Positions 44,739-58,094 of a stretch of 64,000 bases of DNA are shown piece by piece. The stretch is taken from positions 434,001 through 498,000 of the forward strand of contig JANATF010000015.1 in assembly GCA_029449245.1 (NCBI GenBank), read 5' to 3'. How positions within the stretch are numbered: the first letter of the stretch is position 1; each line of letters starts with the position of its first letter. The DNA is from Mortierella alpina. Lineage: Eukaryota > Mortierellomycota > Mortierellomycetes > Mortierellales > Mortierellaceae. The translations under genes were made by a program, and so were the position numbers. The notes beneath the pieces were generated by a model. That model was not told the DNA's origin, ran no database searches, and saw only the letters and a list, made by a program, of their open reading frames with translations.

Positions 44739-46961
44739 ATGTCCGTCGAAGCAGTGTACGTTGCCCCCCCCGTCCACTCCTCCGCATCTCCCTCGGCCAT
44801 GGTGCCATTCGTTGCGCTGTCTTGTACACTGTGTTTACCCCGCGTTTTTCTGCTGCCCAAATACGAATCGATAAGGCCCAACCGATCGCGCAGTGGGTTG
44901 CGGTCTGTCTGCGCTCGCAAAAGACTCACATATCGATCTTCACTCCTCTCCTTCCTCCTTCTAGTGCTGATATTGGTCTCATCGGTTTGGCCGTCATGGT
45001 ATGTGTCTTTTCATGCTCTTGCTCGCTGTGTATTCATTTCGATCTGCACGCTTTGACACGACGCAAAAAAGCCTGATGGCTCAAGAGTTTCTCACGCCCT
45101 TTTGCAACTTCCAACTCTTGCCAACGTCCTTCCTGCATCCACGCTACGCTATGATACATCTGGCACGAATCTCTAACCTTGGCTTCGTGTATCCTTCCTC
45201 TCAAAATACAGGGTCAGAACCTGATCTTGAACATGAACGACAATGGCTACACTGTCTGCGCCTACAACAGAACCGTCTCCAAGGTCGATCACTTTCTCGC
45301 CAACGAAGCCAAGGGCACCCAGATTGTTGGCGCCCACTCGATCGAGGAGTTCTGCAAGAAGCTGAAGCGTCCCCGTAAGGTCATGATGCTCGTCAAGGCC
45401 GGCTCTGCTGTCGATGACTTTATCGACCAGGTTCTTCCTTTCCTCGAGAAGGGAGATATCATTATCGACGGAGGCAACTCTCACTTCCCTGATACCATTC
45501 GCCGCACCAAGGAGCTGGAAGCCAAGGGATTCCTCTTTGTCGGATGCGGTGTCTCTGGTGGTGAGGAGGGTGCTCGTTACGGACCCTCTATGATGCCCGG
45601 TGGATCGGTTGCTGCTTGGTAAGTCAATCGTTTTCTTTTTTGTTTTTCCAGTGCGCTGTAGTTTGTAAGCCAGCCGAGGGCTTCGGCTTGGGAGACGCAA
45701 AGCAGGTGTGCAGATCAGCCACCGTCCCTGCATTACCAATGCCTCACAAGCTGATGACTAACGCATCCAATGCTCTTGATATCTCCATGCCTTTTCTACC
45801 ACTTCAGGCCCCACGTCAAGCCCATCTTCCAGGCCATTGCTGCCAAGGTTGATGGCGAGCCCTGCTGTGACTGGGTCGGTGAGACTGGTGCCGGCCACTA
45901 CGTCAAGATGGTCCACAACGGAATTGAGTACGGTGACATGCAGATGATCTGCGAGGCTTACCAGATCCTCAAGGACGTCCTTGGACTCTCTGCTGACGAG
46001 CTGGGAGACATCTTCACCGAGTGGAACAAGGGAGAGCTTGACTCATACCTCATTGAGATCACCCGTGACATTCTCAAGTTCAAGGACACTGATGGCTCTC
46101 CTTTGGTTGAGCACATCAAGGACACTGCTGGCCAGGTAATTATCGTTTTGCCTGTACTTCATTGCGAGCGTGTGCGCAGCCCCATTCCGCGTCATCGAAA
46201 AAAATAATCTGTGGCTGGACCTAAATCTGGTTGGCTGACATACATCTACATTTTCTATATCTTTCCACGATCGTTTTCGACAACCACGAGTGTAGAAGGG
46301 AACCGGAAAGTGGACTGTCGTCTCTGCTCTCGATAACGGCATGCCCGTTACCCTGATCGGTGAGGCCGTCTTTGCCCGCTGCCTGTCCGCCATCAAGAAC
46401 GAGCGTGTCCGTGCCTCCAAGATCCTTGCAGGCCCTACCGCCAAGTTCACTGGTGACAAGAAGCAGTTCATCCACGATGTCTCCAAGGCTCTCTACGCCT
46501 CCAAGATCATCTCGTACGCCCAGGGTTTCATGCTTATGCGCGAGGCTGCCAAGGAGAACGGCTGGCACTTGAACAACGCCGGCATTGCCCTCATGTGGCG
46601 CGGCGGCTGCATCATCCGCTCCGTCTTCTTGGGCGACATCAAGTCCGCCTATACCAAGAACCCCGAGCTCGAGAACTTGCTCTTTGACCCCTTCTTCACC
46701 AAGGCCGTCACTGAGGCTTCCCAGGGCTGGAGAAACGTTGTCTCTCAGGCCGCCCTTTTGGGTGTCCCCACACCTGCTCTGTCTTCGGCTTTGGCCTTCT
46801 TTGACGGTTACAGACACTCGGTCCTGCCCGCCAACTTGCTCCAGGCCCAGAGAGATTACTTTGGTGCCCATACCTACCAGCGTCTGGATAACGAGGACTG
46901 GGTCCACACCAACTGGACCGGTCGTGGAGGCAACGTTGCCTCGACCACTTACCTTGCTTAA
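44739..46961 (+). CDS. GND1: 6-phosphogluconate dehydrogenase, decarboxylating
   Basis: Five exons, 44739..44755, 44965..44998, 45212..45618, 45808..46135 and 46296..46961, encode 483 residues, the normal length. Motifs: NADP-binding [15 protein letters not shown] near the start, [12 protein letters not shown], the signature [37 protein letters not shown] with the catalytic Lys, and KGTGKWT at the last exon start. The enzyme oxidises 6-phosphogluconate to ribulose 5-phosphate and CO2, making NADPH in the oxidative pentose phosphate pathway (cytosol). The first two exons are only 17 and 34 nt; the GTACGT donor and CTAG acceptor join them in phase to give SVEAVADIGLIG. Codon use is heavily C-ending, marking high expression. 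A possible poly(A) signal AATAAA lies near 47039. Confidence 0.97.
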
Positions 46962-47585
46962 ACGAACCATTGCTTGAAAGTGGAAAAGAAAAAAAAATAA
47001 CTGTTAGTCATATAAGAAGATCGTCTTTTTTTTTTTGTAAATAAACACTCATCTCATCTTTAACACGACCCTTCAAACACGTTGTTTCTTAACACGCTCA
47101 GGAGGAAATCAATCGAAAGTCGTTTTTCGCTCTTTGAAGGATGTTCACTTTTCAAAGCCCGGGTGACAGAAACGATAAGAGCACAGGGGAAAAAAAATTG
47201 GGGGAGGCTCAATGTCGCAGTTTAGCTTAGCCCAACATGTCTGGAGGAGGTTCGTGTATTTGTTCTCCATACGAAGAGGAATGCATGCTATGTAGATATA
47301 TATAGACTATGTGATACGAAATTTGAAAGATGAGAGTTCTTTTGCAAAGTGCAAGAAACGCAAAAGAATGCCACAATAAGAAAAGAAGGGGTGGGAGGGC
47401 TATACACAAGGATGGTAGAGGGCTACTTACAAGGGAGGAGGTAAGAAAAGAATATTTGCAAAAGGAAGGAAAGCTATTCACAAAGAAAGAACAAAAAAAA
47501 AAAACTACAAGTACACATGAGAGTATCATAATCATAGCGATCATAAAAGAAAAGGGAACGAGGCAGTGGGAAGGAAGAATAAAGC
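46962..47585. other. Convergent intergenic region
   Basis: 3' flanks of 6PGDH (plus) and the RasGEF (minus). A/T-rich with poly-A and poly-T runs; no other gene. Confidence 0.6.
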
Positions 47586-50500
47586 TTAGAAAAAGTTGAA
47601 CTTGCTTAAACTTCGAGAGTGATTCAACTTGTTCGGTTCCGTGCCCACCGACTTTGTATACATCTCCTCATCGTCCAGGACATGCGTGTCCGTGATGACC
47701 TTGGAGATGAACGGGTCAGGCTTGATGCGGTACCCTGGCTCCTGCTGGAACGACAGCACCATCGAAATCACATCTGTCATCAACACAAACTTTTGCCAGT
47801 GCAACGCTCCATCCTGTCGAAAGTCCTTATTGCCCTCACTGATCGACAGTAGGTCCGCAAGATGGACTCCCAAGTAAGGGATGCAAGGCTGGTTCGAGGA
47901 AGGGCCGCCGCCTTGGGTGGCGTGGGTTCGGAGTGCAGCCCGGTACTCGGAGAAGGACCGGAGCGAGCTCATGAGCTGCTCCAATTCCTTGAACGTGTTC
48001 CAGATCTCTTTGCTCTGGAGCAGTTCGCGCGTCTGGACGAGTCTATGGATCGAAGACGTGTTCATGGCTCCAATAATTGCCATGGTCGTATTATAATTGC
48101 CCATGTCGCGCAGGATCTACAAACGCCCAAGAAAAAGAAAAAAAAATAAAAGTCAACAGACAGGTCAGGTTACCATGAAGGCAATAGCGGAATAACAAAA
48201 TCCTCTTGGACTTGTTGGGCTAACATAGTATTTTCACGCTCATGTTATTTTTACCTTGGCGATGGAAATGAACTTTTCCATCATCCTAGCACGGTGCTTC
48301 GCCTTAGGTGGCAAGAGGATCATGGTCCCAACCCAGGAAGAGATAAAATTAAAGTGGGCAATGCAGGCCTGGAACGCAGCCGAGCCCTTCTTGGTCTTCC
48401 ACACTTGTCGCAACATATCTCTCGGCTAATTTTGTTGAAGGAAACATGAAATGAAAAGTATGAGAATCTGCGTTCGCGCAACTTTTTGACACACAAAAAA
48501 CACTGACCGATTCCTTCCTTGTCCGTTTCTTTACCTTCAACTTCTTGAAAAGCCCATACTCGACACAGGTCAATTGCTCCGCAATCGCCTTGTCTTTGAT
48601 TTCCATAAACGGGATGTTCAACGGCGAGGATGACGAGAGATGGTCCAAGGGGGGCGACAGGCTTGCAAGAAGACCTCCAGCATAGTGATGGTGCTGCTGG
48701 TGATGACTTGACTTGCCACCATGCTGCTGCTGGTGATGCTGATGACTGAGCGGATGCACCTTCTCCTCCATGGCTTCCTTGAAAATCATCGCTGCCTTGG
48801 CGACCACGCCCACGGCGCCAGAAAGATGATCTGGATAATGATGACTGTGAGAGCCAGGAGCAGGGGAGGGGCTCTGTGCTGGATGCATCTTGGAGCTCGA
48901 AACAGGTGTCGACGAGCCGCTATTGGTAGTGGTCACAGGCGCGGATGTGGCCGTTCCAACGACAGGAACGGGTGCCAGAGTCGCCACGGACTGGTACACA
49001 GGTGCTGCTGACCCAAGCTGCGAATGGCTATAAGCACGGTGTTGACGGTACGCTTGACTGCTGCTCCTCTTGTTGATGAAGGGGATCTCTCCAATGGGCT
49101 GCAACTGCAATTGAAGCTGCTGCATCGGCGTCAAATCACCCTCTGCAAACCCCAATGTCGTTGACGTGAACGGGCCTGGATTGGATGAAATGGAAGATGC
49201 AGAACCGCGACGGCCCGCTACAAACGTCTCCATGGCGCAGGGTGAGAGGGTCTGGGTCGCAAACGAACCTGTGCTCGATCGGCGGTCTCGGGGTGGCAAC
49301 TGGTGATGCGCTGGGAACGTTGCCTTGGAATGGAAGCCAAGGACACTGTTACGCGCGCTGCTGCTGCTGCCGTTACCCGAGCTGCCGCCATTGAATGCAG
49401 ACACGAGGTGTGCAAAGGGGGCGAGACCATCGGCAAGATAGAACGAGCTCTTCTTGTTATATTCGCTTGAACTTGGCAGAGACGCGGCGGGACTCTCGGT
49501 TACGATCTCGTCCTCGTCCGCAAGGCCCCACTCACGATCCTCATCCAGGTCCTCCTCAGGATAAGCACCGACGCTGTTCGTGTCAAGGGACCCGGAATCC
49601 GAATCTGAATCAGAGATCGTCGATGACGATGCCGAGGTGGACGCTGTCGTCGGCGCGGTTGCAGACAGAGAGACAGAGTCCGCAAAGGTGACCGTGACAC
49701 TTGAGCTGGAGTGGCTTCGGCTGCGGCTCGAGCCTTGACTTGATCCTGCGTCGATGCTAGCAGAGCCGTTGTTTTCGGGCTGTGGAAAACGCCAGGTGTT
49801 GAAGTAGTGGATCGAGGAGAGAGGCAGCAACTCGACATAGATATCGTTCAAACAAGGAAAGAGTGCAACTCGATCTCTCAAGAACGCAGCAACGAGCTGG
49901 CGGGTTTGGCGATGGAGGATATCATTAGGGTGGTTCTTGAGCCAGTAATAGAGGCAAAAGCAGATCCTATAGTTCGCATTGCAGAAATAAAAAAATGTTT
50001 GAGTATACCAGGACACGACTATGAGAGCTGGGCCATGGTAAAAATAGTCGCCAGCACAGCTACTAGCTTACCTCAGTCGCGTCTCGTTGGTGTGAGTGTC
50101 TTCATCCAGAGACTCGCCCAGAGCCTCAAAGCGGTCAATGAGTTTCTCGAGCAATTCACGCGGTCGCATGAATCTGCGATAAATCATCAGGAAGACCTTG
50201 GTTCGCTCAATCTGGTCCATCTGGTCTATTATTTTTGGAGTAACGGGGAAAACTTTTAACAGATATCCAGAGCCATGTACGGGTCCCAGGTAGGCGAAGT
50301 AGGTAATGATTATGCAAAAAAAAAAGGAACATCGAAGGTACTCGTCATGCAGAATCAACCATACGATGGAACTTCTACCCAGCTCCCCAAGAATAGCGAC
50401 GGAATAGCAGTAACAAATGAAGTAAGCGACCCGAAATCCGGTTTCTTTATCTTTACCTTGTGGATTCGCGTAGTCTGGCACGATCATTTGGTCCACTAGA

Positions 50501-52563
50501 TCATCAACCTGTGTACCTGGTGTTGACTCGCTAGAAACGATATATGGCAAGTAAAGAAGGCAAAAATGAAAGAGGTATTAGTAAAAAGCAATGCCATGAG
50601 GAGTAGCGCGCGTCCCACCATGGAGAGAGGGAGAGGGAGAAAGAGCAAAAAGCACCAATGAGAACACGAAAGGAGGCTAGTGCAAAGGCTAGGGTAGCAA
50701 CATCACGAGTTCAAGAACAAAAAGTATGGGCATATGCGTGTATGCATGCCATGTATGCATCCAAATCACGTAAACCACGATCTCAGCCCGCGACTCTTTT
50801 GGCAACTGAAGCAAGAGGGGGAAGGGAAAGGTAAACCCACGGCAGGAAAAGAGACAACAGAGACCAATACAATGCATGATGTGCAAGTGGATGAGTAGAT
50901 AGAATAGCATTTTCCTGCTCCAGGGGGAGAGGGAGCGAGACAACCAAAAGAGAAGAAGGGGGAGGGGAGGGAGGACAAGGAGGCAGTGGGTGTGTGTCCA
51001 TGTGAATGGCTGCTGCATGGATTGTGCGCGCAATGACAACCTGCGTCTGGGAAGAAGAGAGAGGACTGAAAGGGCAGGGGATGTTGTCACCTCGACTTCA
51101 TTGTTAGCGACCCTTTGATTGTTAGCGACCCTTTGTTGCTACAGCCGAGTGTGCGCTTTTGTTTGGATACGTCTCTCGTTTCGTGTGTGTGCGCAGGGAC
51201 CACACTTTTTTTTTGTGAAAGAATACGACGAGACGACACAGAACAAAAAAAAAGGGATCCTGATCCCCATCGGTCTAATCTCACCTCCCCTCTTTTTCTT
51301 TTTTTACATTCCCATTCCGACTTACCACGAGTCCTTGGAGCTGCGTCGGGAGCCCAGGTAGCTCGACTCACTGGTGACGGAAGAGCCTTCGCTGTGAAAA
51401 TTAGGGGTGAGGAACATTGGGCGGCTGTTGTCGGCATAGCTGGTGTTGCTGTTCTTGCTGCTGTTGCTGCTGTTGTTGTTGTTGTTGTTGACACTGCTGT
51501 AACCACTTGGGCTGTCATGGCTACAGCATTCCTCCATGCCTTCACCAGAACCGAGCATGGGCATGGATGCATTTGCATCGGCAATGGAGAGGGCCGCTAC
51601 CATCCCACTCAGGGACACAGGTGGTGAGGAAGTCGTAGGGGACATCAATGCTGGATGCAATTCCGCCCCGTAGAGGGTATCTGCGTTCAGTTCGGTGCTG
51701 TTCTTTGTGGGGTGTTCTGATGCTTGCTGCAAGTGTTCCGATTCTGAAAAGATATTGCCCACGTCAATGGAAAGAGGCAAGGGCGGAAAATATGGTAATG
51801 GGGGCAGAGTTGTCGAGATGCTATTACTTCTATTATTGATGTGGTATCTGGGCGAGGCAGAGGGTGAGGAGGGTGCGGGAGAAGAAGGACAAGGAGAGAC
51901 GGGGCGGGAGGCAGGCGATCGAAGATGCGATGACGACTTTGGCGACGACAACAACGAAGACAGAGAACTGTTGCTCTTTCGACGCAGCGGGGACTGCGCC
52001 AGCGTTGTTGCAGTTGGCCCGTGCAAAGGTTGAGGATGGCTTTGCTGGCGATGGTGGTTGCGCAGTGAATAGTGGTGCTGAAGATCTCGATGAATGATAG
52101 CGGAAGGGGATGTGGTAGGCTCACCAGAAAGCTGTCGATGACGGTGACGGGGTGGACTTTCAGGCTGTTGTTGTCGTTGTTGTTGTTGATGGTGGTGGTG
52201 CTGGTGTGGACAGTGGTGGGAGAAATGTTGCTGATGCTGGATGGAACTCGACGCGGGAGGGGGCGGCAGTGTCTGGGAAAGCAAAGAGAATGCAAAAGAA
52301 GAGGAGGTAGCGGCGGAAGAGGCGCAAGAAAAGGATCGGGAAGGTCTAGGAGTCGAAGAAGAGATCGTCCCCGGTTTCACGGAAGAAACAGCTGCGGCTG
52401 ATGTTCGGACTTTAGCAGACACTGAGGGCGACGGTGAGGGGGAGGCTGGGCGTGTTTCTTGCCGTGTTTTTGAAGAAAGACCCATAAAAGTTGGAGTTGG
52501 CGCTGTTGCTCTTCTTGTTCCCAATATCCTGGGTGCCGTCTCTGGTGCAGTAGTGTAGGTCAT
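47586..52563 (-). CDS. Ras guanine nucleotide exchange factor (RasGEF-N plus CDC25 domain)
   Basis: Six exons, 52563..51326, 50530..50457, 50252..50072, 49966..48535, 48425..48255 and 48116..47586, encode 1208 residues. Residues 1-412 are disordered, with Ser, Pro, His and Gln/Asn runs. A RasGEF-N module follows (RTKVFLMIYRRFMRPRELLEKLIDRF, LRICFCLYYWLKNHPNDI). After a 380-residue Ser-rich insert comes the CDC25 catalytic domain: IAEQLTCVEYGLFKKLKPRDML, FNFISSWVGTMIL, FISIAKILRDMGNYNTTMAIIGAMNTSSIHRL and IPYLGVHLADL. Proteins of this group load GTP on Ras-type GTPases at membranes and link nutrient or morphogenetic signals to cAMP/PKA or MAPK pathways. No SH3 or PH domain is seen, unlike yeast Cdc25. 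The 795-bp first intron could hide an unseen small exon. The insert splitting the two GEF modules is unusually long. Confidence 0.9.
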
Positions 52564-54767
52564 GGCGGGAGCAAAGAGTCGACGAAGGGTGTGACAAGGC
52601 AGTAGAGGACAGCACACGAATGACTATCAGCAGTATACTAGAAAGGAAAAAATCGAAAGAGAGTAGACTATGGCGATGCTGAGCTCGAGGATGATGAGGA
52701 CAAGAGTCGATAGCGGACAACGCTAGAGGCAGTGTGATAGTGGGGTAGAGAGGGTTGAACGTGAAAATGGAGAAAGGACGCAATCGCGAACGGAATCAAA
52801 AGATCAAAAGTGGGGGGTGTGGAATAATAAAGGACAACGAGAGAGAAGGACCTTGGGTCAGAACAGGAAGATGGAAAGAGAGAGAGAGAAAGAGAGAGAG
52901 AGAGAAAGATAGAGACAGAGAGAGAGAGAAGGAGAGAGACAGAGAGACAGGGAGAGGAGCCAGCAGAAGTTGACTTTGGGGGCATCCGGGTAAGAAAAGA
53001 AAGCGAGCAAAGAAAGTGAGAGAAGGAGAGTCTGCAGTGCTAGAGATCGTGGAACGCCCAAAACTGGAGGCATCCCAAGAAGGTTGAGACCTGGTTCCTG
53101 ATTAGAGTGGACCACTTAGGGTAACGAGGAGGTGGGGCACCACATACCTATTCGCTGGGACGGGTAATTGCTGTGTGAGGTACCTTGTTTGATGTTGATG
53201 GAGCAAGGCTCTCTAATGTTCGAGGCGGGGGTTCGGATTGATCGATGTGTCGCAGACGAGAGGAACAAGAGTGAATGCGAGAGACAGATAGGGAGCACTG
53301 GAGAGAGGTGGTCCTGTTGTTCCTGTACGCGCAACACGCAAAGGAAAACTATATTAATACGTCTATAGGGTGGACCAACGCCAAAGTTCTTCCATAGTTT
53401 CAAAGGGCGGAGGAGAGAATAAGAATAGGAGAAGAGAGAGAGAGCTGAGAGCGGAAAGAGACCCTCGTTCTTCCCGCTCTTGGATGCAATGGCTGTTCAG
53501 GGTCGCTGGTGGTGGTTACTGGTGTCCGTGGGCCGAGATCGTGTTCGATTGCTCCTCAATGGCTGCAAGGGCGTGTCGGTCAATGCTTTTGGGGCAGCGT
53601 GGAGAAGGAAAGGGAGGAAGAGGCCTAGGGCCAGATGACGACGAGAAGGGTGGCGATCTCTTTCGACCAGGCTCGTTTGGCGGCAAGCGCAGACGATGCT
53701 TATTTCTTGTTTGTGTCCCCCTTCTGGATCGCAGAGTCGTAGTCGAGGCTTGCCCGTAGCCCGTGACGGAGAGAATCCCTTTTTTTTATCCTTACTCTTT
53801 ACCAAGGTAGCATGGACGGAGCCTAGTGCGCTTCAAAAGAGGACGTGGGGGTTGCTCGGCCAACTGAATGGAGAGGAGGAGAGAGACGATTCGACGGAGG
53901 AGGGTGTTGCGAATGAGTAATGGCATGGACTATGAATGGGGTGATGTGGTATTTTTCTTCCCCTTTCTGCTCCTTTTGCCCCCCCCCCTCTGTTCTATTT
54001 GTTTTCCTCCGTTGTCTACTGCCCTTTGGGTAACAATGGGTCTGTCAGTGTAAGAGTGCATGTGTGTCCGTGTTGTGTGGTGCACTCGCGTAGTGTTCCA
54101 AAAGAACTGCGGCCTCTTGCCGCTCATGCTGTTATAAGTGTCGGCTCAGGGCGTATCAATTATCGATAGCAAGCGGGTCTGGGTTCGTAACAATGGCGCT
54201 GCTTCATGAACATGCCCAGTGGGATGACCTGTGCTTCTTCATTCGCTTCCCATAAACCGTAGCAAAAAATCGCTTTTTCTATTCTCCCAACGAGTCAGTG
54301 GCCAGGCCGAGTACTAGTTTGGCCCGTTTCAAGACACCATGGGCGTAATAATCTACGGAGGTAGCAGGGGTGCTACACAACAGGCCGAATTACATGAAAA
54401 AAAAGAGTCGGAGCAAGAAGGACGGGGCATAGGCAGGAGAAAAAAGAAGGGGGCAACGACAGCACGTCAGGGAAAACGAGATGCATGAATGATTGCGGTA
54501 AAGGTTAAAGAAGGAAACCCCTGTTGCGCCGCACTCTACTCGGGGTGTGGGTGGGTGCACGGTCAAGTACAAAAGGCTGTTGCTTCCTGAACCCTCATTT
54601 CCTTTCCCTCTTCTTTTCTTTTTTTTTTGTTGTTTCTCATGAATAAACATCCTGCATAGACGCAAACAATTGTGCATTGACGTTCCAAAAAGATATGTCC
54701 ATTATGTGTTTTGAAAATACATACTCTATACGATGGCGAGTAGGGGAACCTAAAAGATCTCACTAAT
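52564..54767. other. Intergenic between chitin deacetylase and RasGEF
   Basis: 2.2 kb. Near 52875-52965 lies a GA-rich simple repeat (GAGAGAGA with AAAG), probably in the RasGEF 5' region. No gene supported; ORFs over the GA repeat are low-complexity. Confidence 0.55.
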
Positions 54768-56038
54768 TTACGCCAGGACAAGTCCAGCAACAGCGGCGAC
54801 AGCGCCAACGAGGGCCAAGACACTGCCAGCAGTCTTCTCAGCACCATTCGCGTTCTTTGAAGGCGTGTTTGACGCGGTGGCGCGAGGGTTGGTCGATCCC
54901 GTGGCAGAGGGGTTGGCAACCGACTGGGTGGTGGTCACGACTGGGCCAGTACCGCCCTGGTAAGGGTTGGCATCGTTCTCACACACACCGACATTGGCAA
55001 ACGTGATGTTCTTGGCAAGACCAAGAGGGATCAGCTTCTGGGCGACAGAGACCGTCTCCACCGCGAGGTCGTGCTCCAAGCAGTAGAAGCCCTTGGTCTT
55101 GTTCGAGGCAGCATAGGTATCAAGCGACTGGGAAAAGTGAGCAATCACCTGGGCCTCCGTCATCTTCTTCTCAGGCAACTGCCAGTCGTTGGTGTCAAAC
55201 TCGTCACCAGTCCAGTCGACGGGGATATAGCCGAGCTTCTTGAGCACGTAGCGAACACGGTTGTTGATATCACCATAAGGAGGGCGCATGTACTTCAGCT
55301 TGACGCCCGTGGCCTCAAAGACAGCCTTCTCGGTCCATCTCATCTCGGCAACGATCTGCTCGTTCGTCAGGGTCGTCAAGGCGTGATGGGACCAGGTGTG
55401 CGAGGCCAGATGGTGACCCTCCTTGTACTCGCGCTGGACGGTGGCGGGGTACTGAACAACGTTAGAGCCGATCAAGAAGAACGTGGCAGACAGCTTGTTG
55501 GTCTTGAGGTAATCGAGCAATGTGGGGGTAGCGGTCGAGGGACCATCATCGAAGGTCAAACCCCAGGTGTTGGGGCGTCCGCAGGCAGTAATGTCATCAG
55601 CGGCGCAACCGTCGCAGGTCCAGATGCACCTGAGATCGCAAAACAAATTGTAGCAAAAAATTAATATGCGGTGCTCTAGAGAAGCAAAAACGGACTAAAA
55701 CTGCGAGGGGGAAGGGAGGGTTCTTAAGAGAGAAGAAATAGAACTCAGGGCAGCAGCAAGTCTACATACTCGTTGGGGTCAACCTTGGCAGGGCAAGTTG
55801 GGGGTGCGCCAGTGCGCAGTGCGATCTGGGGGGCACCGGTCAGATCAATCTCCTTGAGCCATTGCAGGACTTCAGGAGAGTTGGTAGGAGGGATGGCATT
55901 GGCAGTAGGGTACTTTGAGGCAACAATGGTTCCTGGGGCACCTGCAGATGGAGCTGGTGCTGGTGCTGAGCTCTGTGCCTTGACTGTGGCGATAGCCAAG
56001 ACCAAGATCGTGATCGAGGACGTGAACAATTTAACCAT
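54768..56038 (-). CDS. Chitin deacetylase (NodB, CE4), secreted and probably GPI-anchored
   Basis: Two exons, 56038..55770 and 55629..54768, encode 376 residues. Residues 1-21 form a signal peptide (cleavage before QSSAP). The NodB fold shows all five CE4 motifs: TFDDGPS (Asp117/Asp118), SHTWSHH (metal ligands His167 and His171), RPPYGD, DWTGDEFDTNDW and LEHDLAVET. Two extra cysteine pairs surround the domain start (CIWTCDGC). The C-terminus has a Ser/Thr/Asn-rich stalk and a final hydrophobic tail (SVLALVGAVAAVAGLVLA), typical of GPI anchoring. The enzyme removes acetyl groups from chitin to make chitosan in the cell wall, where chitosan is a major polymer in Mucoromycota. The junction GA-G gives Glu90 then CIWTC. 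Confidence 0.95.
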
Positions 56039-58094
56039 TGTGGGTTTCGTTGTGTGGGATGATGGAGGAGATCGTTAAAGGGATGAATATGGCAAAAAGA
56101 GAACGTTGCGGGCGAGAAGTGAAGCGTTGGTATCAAATGCTCAAAGACGAGATATATCTGATAACAAGGAGATGGGTTGTCCGTGAAGAGCAAGAGTGAG
56201 AGGAGGAGGAGAAAAGGAGCCAATAATTCAAAACCAAAGAAAACAGGAAAAAAAAAAAAAGGAGCAAGTGGTTATTATATAGTCGAGAGAACCGAGGAGA
56301 AGAGTACACGAGGTGCAGTAAATGTTCACTTCAGGCACGAGAAAGGCAGTGTGCGGAAGCGTCGCTCCACTTTAAAAATAGCGCGCTACTCGTTGCACTG
56401 CACTGTGTACAACTGTATGTACATAGAGGGAGAAAAAGGCCCGCCTGAACAAAAAAAACAAGGTCGAGAAAAGTCCGCCTCGGATACGCCATTGGATCAT
56501 TTGATACTGTAGTGCATAATGAAGGCCGGACTTTTACTCTGACACCGCCTCCCGGCATAGCGCTTGCGCGTACGTTTGCTCTACTTGACTTGAGGAATGT
56601 CTGGCAACCTCGAGACAATTATTCCTCTGGTGGTGTGTAGTTAGTAAGAACGGTTTCACCAGTGGTATTTCACCCCATGAAATACTGGACTACAGTACCG
56701 AGGTCCAAGGAACAAACCGGTTGCATATCTGACAATAAAAAAGTGTACAAATCAATGGGACAAGAGCGAGATGTGAGAGCCAGTGTAACGAAAAGGCAAG
56801 CGCCCGATATCAAGGAGGAGCAGGAAACGATAGAAGCATGCAGGAAAGGAGCATGCAAGATAGAGCTCGACCCTTGAAGCTTCGTACAAAGAACCCCCGC
56901 TAGACTACCAAGACTGAAGAAAAAAACTTCACATTGTTAAATCATTATCCCTGGGCGAAGTCTACACTCGAAATCTGCAGCGCCATGAAAAAGACAAGAA
57001 AACTCGGCGAGGTCTTCATTTGTCATGACACGATGTGCTGCGAGCCCGGTTTGGACCAAAGACTTTTCAGTTTAACCTGGGCACTGTACTGAGGTTGGAG
57101 AGGACAATTAATGACCGGGCAACGGCTGTGCATCAAGGGAGAATCTCCCTACTATATTGCTAATCTGCATCTTCCTTACGCCCATGCCCCCTAGCCCACC
57201 GATTAAGTATGGAAAATTGAGAGCAAATTCGACCCCAGTGGATAAATCAATCTGGAAATGGTCAATTCAAGACCATCCACCCATTTCTATTTTCAACTTC
57301 TGTACACAGTGGCACTCTTTATTTGTTGTGAGCACTGCCTCAAGACACACTGAAGGTGAGGGCTTGCAACCTTGCACTATTTGTGGATATTTTTGCTATC
57401 GAACAGAGCTCGCTCGTTGTTTAGCTACGGCAGTAAGGAATAGGCAGACAACTGCAGTTCCAGGCGTTGAGGGTCAAGATTTCATAGGGGGGCATGAAAC
57501 CACACAGTTCAGCGCTCAAACCTCAGAGTTGCCAGACTGTACTTCCAAAAGCCGAATCAGGTTAGCATACACCACGCGATAGAGTCCATTAATATCGGGG
57601 TTGAAGGGCCTTTTTTTTTTTTTTTTTTTCTTGTCGCGCTGGATTGAGCAAAGCTCACTCGCAGATGAAGTCATTGACCATATCCCTCATAGTGGCCCTA
57701 AGCCTCGACCCGCACCCCTAGCCCGTCAAAATTTACCCGGAATAACAGGCCGAGCAGCTTGCCCCTTTGCCAGGCGTTCTCTTAGCGCACAATTTCGGGC
57801 GCAGAGCCCAGTCGTCAAGTTCACTGCCCCTGCTGCGGGCACTCTTGCACTGCAAACCGGAACACAGCCAACGGAGTGCTGACTGAAAACCCCGGAGAGA
57901 GATATTTTTAAAACCGTTTCGCGTCTCCTGGACCCCTTTTCACGATTACTGGCCATAAGCATAGGACTGACACACCAATTGTACAGCCATCAAACACAGG
58001 TACCCATGTCTCCACTCATGACCTCGCTTTTTTCTGCTTGTTTTAAAAGTCTAAAGATATATATTGCTACGTAAGCAATTGCCTTCAAAAAAAA
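56039..58094. other. Intergenic
   Basis: 2.1 kb between the ELMO gene and the chitin deacetylase, both on the minus strand. A TATATAA-like site on the minus strand near 56275 is about 235 bp before the deacetylase ATG. Homopolymer T at 57611-57630. No coding sequence supported. Confidence 0.5.

Noticed and set aside
46221-46970. 249-codon minus-strand ORF opposite 6PGDH
   Set aside because: Antisense to conserved 6PGDH exon 5 and explained by codon bias.
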